From the NCBI GenBank assembly GCA_028551475.1, contig CM052358.1:14925938-14989937 (forward strand): a stretch of DNA of 64,000 nucleotides. Direction: 5' to 3'. Positions 10,124 to 22,558 of the stretch are shown piece by piece. This stretch comes from Casuarina equisetifolia (Eukaryota; Streptophyta; Magnoliopsida; Fagales; Casuarinaceae). The position numbers were made by a program, and so were the translations under genes. Under the pieces are notes generated by a model. The model did no database searches and was not told the DNA's origin. It worked only from the letters and a program-made list of their open reading frames with translations. The first letter of the stretch is position 1; each line of letters opens with the position of its first letter.

Positions 10124-12480
10124 GCTCCCTATTTAATAGGTTAACTCCAATAAAATAAAGATATGTTAGTGCGTTTTATTGATTATTCTTTCAAAAAAAA
10201 TAATAGACTTCTTATTCAAGGAGAATATCTAAGAGTTGTCACTTTTAGAAAAATGATAATATCTAAACTAACTTTTAACTCAAGTTGTCCTTTGACTAAA
10301 GATATAGGGCTACATTAAGATTGTTATAAAATTAATTTGTTATCCTTGAAACTCATCTATAATCAAATAAATATTAGATGAGAAGTTAGTAGTTATTTGC
10401 TAAAAGCCAAATAGTAGAAGTAATAAAAGTAAAGTTAGACAATTGAACACGTAAATTACATGGTTACTTAGTATCCTCCACCAATATTAAATTTTCCACA
10501 ACTTATAATTTCTAACAATTTTCTTCACTAAGCAATTTAGATAATATTTTAATCATGAAAGGTAGAGCAAACATTGTCATCACCATCCTAGGAGTTACAT
10601 ATGAAAGGATAAGAGTTTTATTTGACAAAAGAAAAGGAACTATTGAAGGTGGTTACAATGGTACAAGAGCAAGAATAGTTTCCATCTCGCCATTTCATAT
10701 AAAGAAATAAGTCTTATAAATTTGGTAAACCTTTTTGACATTTGGATGGTTAGAATGATTCAATGGCTTAAACTTTTCAAAAGAAATTATATTAATCATA
10801 GAAACTTTTGGGAAAATTTTTTGGCTAAAGTAATGTCTCTTGGCTTCCTTTGCAAAGCATCCATGAACAAACTTAATTTTTTTTGTATTAATTAGGCCCA
10901 ATGGTATTCCCCCGAAAAGGCTTATGAGGGAAGAGAGGCATTAACTCATATAAGGCCTCAAGAATGAAATTCAATTTTCAATGTGGGATAAAATCCTAAC
11001 ATGCCCCCTTCACACCAAAATGATATTTAATCAACATGAAAAGCCTCTTTGGCTATCAGCCTAGAAGAAAAAGAAAAGCCTACTCTAATACTATATTAAG
11101 TGTGCTCAATAGTATTCTCTCAAAAGCACTTATGAGGGAAGAGAGATACCAACTCATATAAGGCCCCAAGAATGAAACTCCACTTCCAATGTGAGACTAA
11201 ATTCCAACATCTTGATGATAAATTTTGTGTGTTCTTATAATGTTTTGATTGGTATTCACCTAGTAAGGTTATAGATATGTTTCTTTCATCATATAATATA
11301 AATACTAATCTATCAACTAATTTTTTTTTAAAGAAAAAATATTACTAAAGGAATTAGACAGTTGTCATAGTGAGATACAGGAAATATAGTTATTGTTAGT
11401 TCCATGAAAAAACATAAATATAATATGAGAGTGAAATACCCAAGATGTTGTATATCTACAAAAGCTTGATCAAAGAAATTACAACTAAAATTAGTGCTAT
11501 GAAATTATGAACCTTTTGAGACTAGTAAAAGTCTTTTGTGTTTTAACAAATTCCTTCTAATGTCAATTTAAACCATGTGAATAACAAAACAATTAAGGAG
11601 TATTACAATCCTTGCAAAATTAGAATTTGCTGCAAATTGTGGTAAAATCCATCATAAGAAAGTCCAGTAGTTTTTGTTTGCCAGGAGAATGGTAATAAAT
11701 GATCCCACACTAGTCATGAAGATTGTCGGTTTCTTATGTAGACAACTAAGTTCCCATGCGCTTAGCAAGAGATATAACGTGGATTTCTTGACAAGGCCGT
11801 ACCCAAGACGTTGTGGGTTAACGTTAATGATGGCAAACCTCTTCACCTTGATCTTCTAACCTCAGTGACTTTAATGCATTACTTATTAAGGGAGCATAAG
11901 GAACAAAAGGGAGTTTGATGGTTAAAGCTCTTTGGTTACACTTTTGATATTTGGGGATACCTCAAGAATATATACATCACGAAATTAATGATATATCCAT
12001 GATCCTATTTTTTCTTAATCCAAAAAATTTAGTCATTGCTGGCTATCAAAATATATGCCAAAATTGTTAGTAAGGAGTATAGTTTGTTGTTTTTATAAAA
12101 GAAGAAGAATTTGGAAGTATTACAAAACTTAGTACTTCCTACTATTACAATGCTACTTATGAAAATAGTAGTTATCTCACATTATCAATATCTTAATTTA
12201 ATACCTTCTACAAATTTAAGTGTTACACCTAATTCTAACCTTAAAGGAGGAAAATTTGAGTTCTCTTTAATATATTATCCAAACTCAAATTCAATTGTGA
12301 CACCTTATAAGTAAATTGGATTTCCATAAGCTTTGCTCTATAGCTTCAACACATCACTTGTGAATTTTCTATGCTTACGACAATAGACATGTTAAAAACA
12401 ATAATTTTCTCAAATTTTCAATAGTATAATTTGATATCCTTCTCTATGTTCAAGTGATTATTATGATCAAATCAAAAAAC
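10124..12480. repeat. U and Z modules upstream of gene 3
   Basis: C-type flank. The U core is at about 10540-10870, followed by a linker with the line AAGGCCTCAAGAATGAAA. The C-type Z module (about 11330-12480) reads GCTGCAAATTGTGG where B-type Z reads GCTGCAATTGTGG. It aligns with the flanks of genes 6 (36900-37980) and 9 (54240-55430). Several short frames are open in one copy and broken in another, so I call no gene. Confidence 0.5.
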
Positions 12481-13095
12481 TTCTAACAATCATTTTTGTC
12501 CTCAACAAAATATAGTCACTAATCAACTCAAATGGTGGCCATATATGAGGGCCTTATGTCATTGGCCTAACTTGGAACATGTGGCTTCTAGCAAGTGAGA
12601 TGTGAGGGATGGCCTTAATTGACCAAAATATTTTACAAGGGAAGGCAAGGAAGAATTCAAATCAACATGAAAGGAATAAGAGGAAGATATTAGAAATATT
12701 GCTATTTTTTAATTATTTTGATGATAGCAAAAAAAAAATGCATTTAAAAATGTTTTTGTCATATTAGAAAAATGTGCCAAAAAGAAAACTAATAAAAGGC
12801 CTTAATTCTTTATAATAAAAGGCTATATATTAACATTTGGGAATAAATATTTTATTCCATCATTTGTTGGTTTGATGTAGGTTGGTCATTTAAGCTTGAA
12901 GTGGGCTAGTCTATTTAACTTGATGTGGGCTGGGTTGCACTCAAACCTAGGCTAGACTCACGGGCCCAAGCGTATCAATTGAGAGGAAAAACGGCACACG
13001 ATTATTTGTGGTAGCACAGTGTTCATGCGTTGATGCCTTGTGATTTTAGCCTAGGGTTTCTGGGTTTTGCAATGGAGGAAGAATCGACATTAATT
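12481..13095. repeat. V module, copy 2
   Basis: Second copy of V, with the AGCCTAGGGTTTCTG motif and ATG at 13072. Compared with the copy at 37981-38945 it is cut short just after the ATG and joins directly to the M module, so about 300 bases are missing here. Confidence 0.45.
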
Positions 13096-13300
13096 TAAAA
13101 CTCTAAAAACACAATGTCCTCTCATGTAGGCTCATGCTCTGGGTGTTCGGATCATTGTATTAGCAAGTCCACTACTAGACTATCCCTATGCCTTTTTAGT
13201 TGTCTTGCCAACTTTGTTGTCTACTCAACCAACAATTTTCCTTCACCATCTATTAAGGGTACCAATGGAAAAATCTTGCAACATCATCTATCACCTTCAC
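13096..13300. repeat. M module, copy 1
   Basis: A module of about 200 bases repeated at 38946-39160 and 61555-61760. It contains a plus-strand frame starting M-S-S-H-V-G-S-C. Comparing the other two copies by eye, most base differences change the amino acid, so I do not treat the frame as a gene. Confidence 0.45.
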
Positions 13301-13900
13301 TAATTGAGAGACATGAAACAAAGAATGAATCGACATGTCAGGGGGAATTGTGAGCTCATAAGCTGCCTTACTAATGTGTTGCAAAGCCATAACCAGTCTG
13401 TAGAGCTGGGATCCTTCTCCAAGCTATGGTTAGCTTGCGCTTAAAGGGGCTCAAGTTAGTGAGATATTCAAATGAAATAATTATTATTTAGCTTTTAGCT
13501 CTATGAGTTTTGATGTAATAATTGAGAATCATGACAAAATGGTATTAGAAACAATCCCATGTCCAAGTTCAAACTATAAAAGGGGTGATCAATAGAATTA
13601 AACTATTCTAAGATTGGAACTTAGAATGTTATAGTTGAGAAAATGGGCCATTGTGGACTGTAAGTCGGTGAGATATCAAAATAAAATGGTGTTTGATTAA
13701 TTTTTAATTCTTAGACTTTTTACATAATAGTCAGCATCATGACAACTTTCCCTTTTCCCATACGTACAAGGTAGATTGACCAGTCAAAATACAACTGGAC
13801 TTAAGGCGATTTGCGTTCCGAACCTACAGCAGCCCAGAAGAGCGGCACAAAAGAATATTAAAAAGAGAGAAAACGGCCTAGATTGCTCTGCTAAAGATGC
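13301..13900. repeat. Extra segment with two imperfect direct repeats (possible TRIM-like element)
   Basis: About 600 bases present here but absent between M and N in the other two copies, where CATCATCT joins TGATCGCATT directly. Two imperfect direct repeats of about 84 bases lie at 13453-13536 and 13662-13744, both ending in ATCATGACA. The first is followed by TGGTATTAGAAAC, which resembles an initiator-Met primer-binding site. This looks like a very small LTR element without coding capacity. I could not fix the outer ends or a target-site duplication, and a deletion in the other copies is an alternative. Confidence 0.3.
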
Positions 13901-14680
13901 CGGAGATGTCTTGATCGCATTAACTTCTTACAATGAACTCGGCTCCTTATATAGTACATGTGAAATACAATCATCTAAGTAGTTGTAATATAACTAATCA
14001 GCATTAAATCAGGGAGTTTGTATAACAGAAAACTGTTGAACTTCCAGACTGTTAGAGCGGTTGAGCTGACTGTATATGCCGAGCTGGCAGAGTTCGTGAC
14101 AGAGCAAGAGTAGTTGCGTGATGACCTTGTGCGGTTGTTTGCTTATTTGGAAGCTGTTCTTCCTCAGGCACGGCTCTCGGATCCCTTTCTCTCGGTCACA
14201 TAACCCGAGCCGATTTCCCACATCTCTTGTTGATTTAAGTGAACCAACAAGCAGTACGATGGATCCGATCACATCTATCACGGTGAGAAGTGGTTCCTCT
14301 CATGTTCCACTATGTCAGTAAAATTTATCAGATAAAGTAGTGGTATGAATTTCAGACTGGTTTCGTTTTAGCTTGAATACCTTGAAATTGAGTAACCGTT
14401 ATTCTAAACCACAGAAAGTTGAGGTCAAGTTCTTCATCATTGCACTGTGAAGTCTAAAGGAAGTGAAATCATGGAGCTGTCGACCAATGCTCAAGGTGTA
14501 TATCGTGAAATTCGATGCAAGATATCATTAGCAAATGATAGTTTGAATATATCAGTGTTACCTACCAATAATTGATCTCTTTTTATTTGCTCATGTTCTG
14601 GAATTGAACTACTGGATAGGAAGAAGTTTAAAACATGAGACAAGATAGCAAGTTAGAATTTTTAATCCCTGCAAAAAAAA
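13901..14680. repeat. N module, copy 1 (possible LTR remnant)
   Basis: Repeated at 39161-39850 and, shortened, at 61761-62165. On the minus strand it has ACTATATAAGGAGCC, a TATA-like element, followed by a promoter-like stretch, which resembles part of an LTR. A minus-strand frame of up to 90 codons (14009-14281) varies in length between copies. The right part (14340-14680) is shared only with the second copy. Function unknown. Confidence 0.4.
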
Positions 14681-15326
14681 AAAAGTATCTTTTGATTTGA
14701 ATTTTGCATGGTCATATACATTTGGAAATTTAAATGAAAATGACAGCAAATAATAAGGTCATTGAATATGGAGTTATTACTAAGCGCAAAAAGCGTCTTT
14801 TTCTTACAAGCACCAGAAACAGCACCTCCATTAACAATAAAATGTTTCTTTCTATTTTAAGAACTTGCAACGGACAAGAGAGTGAAGTAACAAAGATCTC
14901 TATCCAGCACACTCTAATCAGTGGCAGGAGCAAGAGATGCAATATAAGCAAAGCCAAATAAATAGATAACAAGATATTACAACTCCAAACTATTAGTGTT
15001 TTCGTGCCAATTTACCACAGTGGCTTACATTGAAATTATTCAACCACCAATGCATGCTACCGACCCTGAAACGACCAAAAAAAAAAAAAAACTGGAAGTT
15101 AGACAAGCTTAATGTATAAATCGGAAATAGAAAAGCATAGCAGCAAATGTCCTGATATCGGGAAAAATTAAAATGTATAACTAACTATGAACTTCTACTA
15201 CGGAGGAAATACATAAAGCCAACTAAGTTTCTGTTAGGATATATGTATATACACAAGCAGTCTTCCTTGTGGGTGTGCAAATTCATGTATATAAACAGAA
15301 AAAAGTAGGAAGGAATATTTCAAACC
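14681..15326. repeat. T module, 3' flank of gene 4
   Basis: T core (14734-14961) without the outer blocks, joined to module N on the left exactly as in the gene 7 unit (39851-40445). The shared N-to-T junction shows that the gene 4 and gene 7 units descend from one duplicated segment. Confidence 0.55.
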
Positions 15327-15716
15327 TCAATCTATGTCGTTGATGTTATTTTCAAAACACTCTACTAGACAAATTGCACGATGCTTAACACTTGATTTTC
15401 TCAAGCACGATTTTATGCACCCTCGAGCCTGGGCGAAAATTCTTGCCTCATTACCACGACTTCCCTGGCTGTGAAAAATGCACAGAAAGAAATTATCACA
15501 GATGCAATCCGCAAATTCGAGGGTAGTACTTTCATGTTTCTTTTTACATTCTTCAATCTTTGTTTGAAGGCAATGATACAGAGAGCTATGACCAGTCTCA
15601 GGTTGATAGTGATGTAGAATGCCAATCGGAAGTGCGGAGGCATCAAGAGAGAGACACAAAATCAACATGATCACTTCCAACACCACCCTAACTTTTTTCA
15701 TCCATTTCTTTGCCAT
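15327..15716 (-). CDS. Secreted cysteine-rich protein, array gene 4 (A-type)
   Basis: A 129-residue protein starting M-A-K-K-W-M-K-K-V. The signal peptide ends S-L-D-A-S-A, with the unusual acidic residue it shares with gene 7. All nine scaffold cysteines are present, and the A-type signature L-E-F-A-D-C-I-C and the loop S-R-G-N-E-A-R-I-F are shared with gene 7. The sequence before the first mature cysteine reads G-I-L-H-H-Y instead of R-L-L-H-P-Y, so the otherwise conserved pro-region is altered. Gene 7 is the nearest relative in the window. Copia-1 starts about 1.1 kb upstream of this start and does not interrupt the gene. Confidence 0.72.
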   Translation of the reverse strand: MAKKWMKKVRVVLEVIMLILCLSLDASALPIGILHHYQPETGHSSLYHCLQTKIEECKKKHESTTLEFADCICDNFFLCIFHSQGSRGNEARIFAQARGCIKSCLRKSSVKHRAICLVECFENNINDID

Positions 15717-15788
15717 CAACGCTCTATAAGTTGTATAATTTTCAAGATAAACAAGTCGATGATTTATTGGGATGAAACTTCTAGTCAT

Positions 15789-16824
15789 GATCCCTATTTT
15801 AATGGCTTAACTCCAATAAAAAAAAGAAGATATTTTAGAGAGTTTTATTGACTATTCTTTCAACAAAAATGAGACTTCTTATTCAAAGAGAACATCTTAG
15901 AGTTGTCACTTTTAGAAAAATGATAATATCTAAACTAATTTTTAATTCAAGTTGTCTTTTAACTAGAGACATGGTGCTACTTTAAGATTGTTATAAAATT
16001 AATTTGTGACCCTTGAAACTCATCTATAGTCAAATAAATATTAAATGAAAAGTTAGTAGTTATTTCCTAAAAGCCAAATGGTAGAAGTAATAAAAGTAAA
16101 GTTAGACATTGAACACATAAATTACAAGGTTACTTAGTATCCTCCAACAATATTGAATTTCCCATTACTTGTAACTTCTAACAATTGGCTTCACTACGTA
16201 ATTTAGATAATATTTTAATCACAAAAGGTAGAATAAACATTGTCATCACCATTCCAGGAATTACATATGAAAGGATAGTAGTTTTATTTGACAAAAGAAA
16301 AGGAACTATACAAGGTGGTCATAATAGTACGAGAGTGAGAACAATCTCCATCCCGGTCGTTTCATATAGACCAATAAGTCTTATCAATTTGGTACCCCTT
16401 TTCAACATTTGGATGGTTAGAATGATTCAATGGCTCAAACTTTCCAAAAGAAATTACATTAATAATAGAAGCTTTTGGGAAAAACTTTTGGCTAAAGTAA
16501 TGTCTCTTGGCTTCCTTTGCAAGCATCCATGAACAAACTTAATTTATGTATTAAGTAGGCATAATGGTATTCTCCCAAAAAGGCTCATGACGGAAGGGAG
16601 ACATGCCAAAATGACATTTAAGTAATGTGAAAAGCCTCTTTGGCTATTGGTTTGTAAGAAAGAAAGAAAGAAAAAAGCATATTCTAATACTATATTAAGT
16701 GAGCCCAATAATATTCTCCCAAAAGCATTTGTGAGGAAATAAAGACATCAATTTATATAAGTAATTTTTTTCCTTAAAATTAACTCTCTCTCTCTTTCTC
16801 TCCCTTTGTTTTTTTGGTTTGTTA
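15789..16824. repeat. U module upstream of gene 4
   Basis: A-type flank matching 40899-41904. A plus-strand frame of 115 codons spans 16185-16532. Ends differ between copies and other copies carry stops, so it is not called. A CT-rich microsatellite-like tract lies at about 16784-16806. The module is cut by copia-1 at the GTGTT target site. Confidence 0.55.
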
Positions 16825-16829
16825 GTGTT

Positions 16830-17067
16830 TGTCACAAACTAAGGAAGAGTGAAAGCATGAGAGTTTTGGAAAAAGGTATATTGCTTTTTCTTGAGAAAAG
16901 ATGTACAGGACACGTTCCTTTAATAATAAGGAAACGGACCAAATAAAGAAATAATACAAAAAGAATATTCACGTTGCTAATTATACAAACAATACCTAAA
17001 GTGGATAACTCTAAAAAGAAAAATATATCTGGCTAATATGGGAAAATATACATGCGTATCTCCAACA
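16830..17067 (-). repeat. Copia-1 3' LTR
   Basis: The 238-base LTR at the lower coordinate, which is the 3' LTR because the element runs on the minus strand. It is bounded by TG...CA termini, directly preceded (in element orientation) by the polypurine tract and followed by the target duplication GTGTT. Confidence 0.93.
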
Positions 17068-17074
17068 CTCCCCC

Positions 17075-20000
17075 TCAAGCTGGTGGTTTTGGTGGTTTAT
17101 AAATGTCAAACACACCTAGCTTGCTTAATAGATATGCATGTTGTCTGTGGCAAAGCGCTTTGGTAAAAATATCTGCAGGTTGCTCTGTAGTTCGAATTTC
17201 CTTGGTTCGAATGACACCTTCATGTATCTTATCTCTGGTAAAATGGCAATCAACTTCAATATGTTTTGTCCGTTCATGAACCATAGGATTTGCTGCAAGT
17301 TTAAGAGCGGCGTCATTGTCACAGAACAGAAGAGTGGGTCCTTTTACGTGAACACCGAAATCCCGAAGAAGACCTCTTAACCAAATAACTTCACAAGTAG
17401 TTTTGGTCATAGCTCGATACTCAGATTCAGCAAAGGACAAGGAAACAGTGGATTGTTTCTTTGTTTTCCATGATAATAAAGAATCTCCAAATTTAATGCA
17501 GAATCCAGTAGTCGATCGCCTATTCATGGGACAAGTGGCGTAATCCGTGTCACAGTATGCGGTCATTTCCATGTTGCAACGTCGAGAGAGAAGAATTCCC
17601 AATCCAGGACATCCTTTTAAATATTTTACAACTTTCAAGGCTGCATTCATGTGAGATTGTTTGGGTTGATGCATGAACTAACTGAGAATCTGTACTGAGT
17701 AGCAGATATCAGGTCGGGTCATTGTGAGATAGATAAATTTTCCAACCAATCTCTGATAGCTTGAAGGATCCTTAAGCGGAGGGTCCGCATCGAGTGATGA
17801 GACGCCAACATCATATTCAGGTGTGGTGAGATTCAAATTTTGTTCAAAAGGAATGATAGCAGGTTTGCATCCAGATAAACCAGCATCTGATATGATCTCC
17901 AAAACAAACTTACGTTGGCTAAGACAAATACCCTTGTCGGAACGGGCAATTTTGATGCCTAAATAATATTTGAGCGGTCCCAAATCCTTAATCCGAAAAG
18001 TGGAATGTAAAAACTTCTTGAAGCGTTCAATAGCAAGAATGTCGTTGCCCATGATCAAAATATCATCAACATAAATTAACAAGTAGATGGAGGAGGTACC
18101 TTTGTGCCAGGTAAAGAGAGCATAATCATGACGGGATTGTCGAAAATGGGCAGCTGTGAGTGCAGAGGTGAATTTGGCATACCATTGGCGAGAAGCTTGT
18201 TTAAGGCCGTAAAGAGATTTGCGGAGACGACAAACCCGAGACTCCCCCTGTCTCCGTAAACCCGGAGGAAGCTCCATGTAGATTTCCTCATCCAAATCAC
18301 CATGAAGGAAGGCATTATGAACATCCATCTGATAGAGAGACCAATCACGAAAGGCAGCAATGGCTAGAAAAGTACGGACAGTGCCTTCTTTAGCCACAGG
18401 AGAGAAAGTGTCCTGATAGTCGAAGCCCTCCTGTTGAGTGTAACCTTTGGCCACAAGACGAGCCTTATAACGTTCGATAGAGCCATCAGCCTTATACTTG
18501 ATCTTATAGACCCATTTGCAGCCAATGGGTCACCGATGAGAGGGCCGAGGGACCACATCCCAGGTGCGATTATCAGCAAGGGCACGAAGTTCATCCGCCA
18601 TGGCCTTTTGCCATTTGGGATCTTTAACAGCCTGATGATAATAATAAGGTTCCACGTCGGCAGAAATGCGACTAATACAGCAAAGGTGGTCAGGAGAGAG
18701 GCGAGCAAGGCTAAGGTAGTGGGAAATAGGGTAGGAGGTGCTGGGCGAGGATACAGAGGAGCAAAGGTAGTCCTGCGTCCAAGTAGGGGGCCGAGTGGGA
18801 CGCCCAGAACGACGAGGGACAACAGGAGGAGAGGAAGGAGGTGGTGAGGGAGGGTGGTAGGGAACAATGGCCAAAGAGTCATCAGAAGCAGAAGGGGTGG
18901 GGGATGTGTCGAGAGGGGTAGGAGGGGTGGGTGCATAGCTGAGGGAGAGAGGAGGAGAGGGGCAGGGATTAGGAGGTGAAGCAGGGGGGATAGGAGGGGG
19001 AGGGGAGGGTAGGAGGGGTGGCAATAATAGGGGGGCTGAGACATCATCCTCAAATAAGAAAGGCCGAGATTCGAGGGAGGAGTCGGAGGGGCCATCCGGA
19101 GGAAACGAAGTGGCAAAAGGAAAGACATCCTCATGGAAAGTAACGTCTCTGCTGATAAAGAAGAGACCAGTAGAGGGATCATAGACACGATAACCCTTCT
19201 ACAAGGGGGGGTACCCCATAAAAACACAACCCGTGGCACGGGGACCAAGTTTGTCCCGAGGTCCGACGGTGGTGGCAAAGCAGAGACAGCCAAAGACACG
19301 AAGATGAGCAGTGTCGGGTGGCTTCCCAAAGAGGAGATCAAAGGGAGTCTTACCAGCAAGTACCCGAGAAGGCATGCGATTGATTAGGTAGGTAGCAGTG
19401 ATCACACAATCACCCCAAAAAATATCAGGAATGGAGGCTTGATATTTTAGAGCGCGAGCGACCTCGAGAAGGTGACGATGTTTGTGCTCAACAACCCCAT
19501 TTTGTTGAGGGGTGTAGGTGCAAGAACTTTCATGGAGAATGCCATGGGATGAGAAGAATGAGGCATAAGCATGATTAAAAAAATCATGGGCGTTATCAGT
19601 GCGAACACGTTGGACAGAAGTATGAAAATGTGTGGCAATAAGGGTAAAAAAATGGGTGAGATGAGGTACGACTTGGGTTTTGGATTGCATGAGGAAAACC
19701 CATGTAGCGCAAGAGAAATCATCAACAAGGGTGAGGAAAAAACGAGACCCATCACGATGGGGGGTGTGATAGGGGCCCCAAATGTCAAGATGAATGAGGG
19801 AAAAAATGGAAGAGGCACGAGAGGTGCTAGAGGGGAAAGGTTGGCGAGATTGTTTTGCCAACGAACAAATGGGACATGTTGGGAGTGGGAACGAGGCACT
19901 ATGGCCTAAACGTTGGTGGAGAATATTATTATTATTCGGAAAATTGGCATTACAAAAGGTGTCCCGAATGGGAGAATGACAAGCAGATAAAACAGAATTA

Positions 20001-22126
20001 ATTGGAACCCAAAAATAAAGGCCTTGTTGGACGCTACCCAAGCCCATCAGTTTGCCAATCGAACGAGCCTGGAAAAAACACAAGTTGGAATCAAGAATAA
20101 GGCGACAATCATTTGTTTTACAAACTTTGGAAACAGAAATGAGGTTGAAATGAAAAGTAGGGACAAAAAGGACATTGTGTAGGGTGACACAATTACTAAG
20201 GTGGACATCACCAATATCAGTGACGGAGGTCAGAGTTCCATTCGGAAGACGAACGGACAGAGATCGGTGATGGGGATAAATTTTGGAAAAATATTTTTTG
20301 TCTCAAATAATGTGATCACTGGCACCCGAATCAATAATCCATGCAGTCGGAGATAAGGAGCTGGAAAAACAAAAAGAAGTACCTGCAAAATTGGCAATTT
20401 TGTCAGGAGTTCCATGTTGATTGAAAGCCTGCATAATCTGTTGAAGTTGGGCATCAGTGAGCTGAGAATTGGACCCATCTGGAACAGAAACAGCGTTAGA
20501 TGTCACATTTTTGTCCAATTGTTCTTTATCAGCTGGTTTCCCGTGTAATTTCCAGCATCGATCTTTAGTGTGATTTGTTCGTTTACAATAATCACAATAA
20601 AGATTATTTGGACCGTTGGATCGGCCACGGGAACCATTTGGACCGTTGGATCAGCGAGAAGCGGGCGAAGAGCGCTGGCTGTTAGATTGGCGGACTGCAG
20701 GTGCAGTGGTCGTGCGGTGCGGGCCGTCTGTTGAGCGCGCGGGGTCAAAAGAATAATGGCCGTCAGAAGTGACTAGCGCATCTGAGCCGTCCGTGCCGAG
20801 AGAGGGTTGGAGGGGTTGAAGCGATTCAGTCTCAGAAAACCCTAGAGCCGAATTAGCACTCCAGCCCCCAGACCCCCGAGCCGCGAGAGCTCTCTGAGCG
20901 GCAGAGGCGTGAGCAGTTAGGATGACCGAGTCGCTGATCTGAAGATATTCGGATGAAGCCAATCTGTGATGTTCTTCCTGAAGAGTAAGATGGAAGAGAC
21001 GGCGCAAGGAAGGAGGCGGTTCCATGGCCAAAATCTGCGAACGAAAACCACTGTAAGTTTCATTTAACAACAATAAAAAATGAATAACCCGGTTGTGTTC
21101 TTTGATTTTTTGGTATTGGCGCAACGTGGAATCGGGGGCTTCAAGTTTCTCTTCAGCTTGATCGTGTTCGTTGCATAAGGCAGCGAACCGATGGAAGAAT
21201 ACGGAAACTAAGAGGTTTCCTTGTTTCAGATCGATCAGAGAGCGATCGATCTGAAAGAGGCGCACCTGATCCGTGCGGCCGTACATCTCGCGGAGATGGT
21301 CCCATAAAATCTGAGCATCTTCTGTCGGGGGAATTTCGGCGGCCACATCTGGCGAGATCGTGTTCCCAATCCAGGTCCGAACCAATTGGGAGCACTTGCA
21401 CCACTGTCGAGCGAGGCGGGGATCCGCCTGCAGAGGGACAGAGTCGTCGAGAAAACTGTCTTTGTCCTTCGTGAGAAGGGCACGGCAGAGGTCGCGAGAC
21501 CAAACTGGGTAAGTGTCGGCGCCGGTGAGAGATTGAGCCACCAATCGAAGTTTGGGGCCGTCCAAAACGGCGGTGTAGAGAGGATCACCGGGCTCAATGC
21601 GATTTCTGGCGGCGGCGAAAGGGGGAACGACAAACGGGTAGGGGAACGGATAGGGATTGCTACCCGAACCCGAACCCGAGCCGTCGGCGGGACCCAAAAA
21701 TTGGGGAAAGGTGGGAAGCGGGTAGGGATTGCTACCCGGATCCGGAGAAGGTGACCCGCCCGAGAGGGAGGGTTGGCCCAGAGTGGAAGAACCCAGGCCA
21801 GAGGTGTTGGGCCCCGTGGCTGGGTCAGGCCCGGGACTAACAGCTGGTATGGTGGGCTGGGTGGAAAGGTGAGAGGGGCCAGAGACGGGCTGATAAGGGC
21901 CTGTTTGGGAGAGGTAATAGGGAGCCCATGATAAAGGTTGGCCGAAGAAGGGAGCCCATGGGGTGGGGTTGTGCACGGGGAGAGGGGTAGAGGCCGAGGA
22001 AAGGCTCGGAGAGGTGCCCAAAGAGACCCTAGAGAAGCCAGGAAGGGGGACATCGTCGTGCTCGGTGATATCCTCAATTTCAGGGGCATCGGGAGCAGAG
22101 GTAATGGGCTTGGAGGACTTCGGCAT
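17075..22126 (-). pseudogene. Copia-1 gag-pol polyprotein with five in-frame stops
   Basis: One reading frame of about 5.05 kb with no frameshift. In order it encodes: Gag (M-P-K-S-S-K start, Pro/Ser-rich N-terminus, UBN2-type core with D-H-L-R-E-M-Y near 21290); a CCHC knuckle C-x2-C-x4-H-x4-C at 20555-20596; protease D-S-G-A-S-D near 20320; integrase with an H-H-C-C motif and the D, D, E residues (L-D-I-W, R-T-D-N, N-G-V-V-E) at about 19300-19970; a proline-rich linker; reverse transcriptase with Y-V-D-D at 18062-18073; and RNase H to the stop at 17075. Stops are TGA at 20651, 20303 and 18530, and TAG at 19199 and 17678. Each is one C-to-T change from the expected arginine (CGA) or glutamine (CAG) codon. 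Coding potential is otherwise well kept, so inactivation is recent. Confidence 0.92.
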
Positions 22127-22320
22127 AGTGCAAGTAAGTGGTTAAGTGATTAAGGAAAAAAAATGGTTCTGATTATCTGATTTCCACACCGGAGTGCTAA
22201 CATGTTTTGCAGGTAGAGGCAAAAAAAAATGAGAGCAAAAGAGGGCAGAAAACGTTCAGAAACCAAAGGAAGAGGGCGGAAGCGAGAGAGGAGAAAAAAA
22301 AAACTAGGCTCGTGATACCA

Positions 22321-22558
22321 TGTCACAAACTAAGGAAGAGTGAAAGCATGAGAGTTTTGGAAAAAGGTATATTGCTTTTTCTTGAGAAAAGATGTACAGG
22401 ACACGTTCCTTTAATAATAAGGAAACGGACCAAATAAAGAAATAATACAAAAAGAATATTCACGTTGCTAATTATACAAACAATACCTAAAGTGGATAAC
22501 TCTAAAAAGAAAAATATATCTGGCTAATATGTGAAAATATACATGCGTATCTCCAACA
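22321..22558 (-). repeat. Copia-1 5' LTR
   Basis: The promoter-side LTR of copia-1, 238 bases, identical to the other LTR except for one base by eye. The primer-binding site lies next to it at 22307-22320. The right end is followed by GTGTT, the second copy of the target duplication. Confidence 0.93.

Larger units (their letters stand above)
16830..22558 (-). mobile_element. Copia-1: complete, recently inserted Ty1/copia element
   Basis: A 5.7-kb element in minus orientation. Two LTRs of 238 bases each (16830-17067 and 22321-22558) start TGTCACAAAC and end CTCCAACA on the plus strand. By eye they differ at one base (GGG versus GTG near the right end). The 5-bp target duplication GTGTT lies at 16825-16829 and 22559-22563. 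The primer-binding site TGGTATCACGAGCC (22307-22320, minus) adjoins the 5' LTR, and the polypurine tract CTTGAGGGGGAG (17068-17079, minus) adjoins the 3' LTR. The integrase-before-RT order is that of copia. The same genomic position without the element is at 41905-41909. Confidence 0.95.

Noticed and set aside
16185-16532. 115-118 codon plus-strand frame in the U module (also 36101-36448 and 41292-41648)
   Set aside because: The start is not shared, the same sequence carries stops upstream of genes 1, 2, 3, 5, 8 and 9, and no domain is recognisable.
18364-19359. 331-codon and other long frames on both strands within copia-1 (also 21235-22089)
   Set aside because: Shadows of the proline- and serine-rich gag-pol frame. 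The family motifs are all in one frame running from 22126 to 17075.
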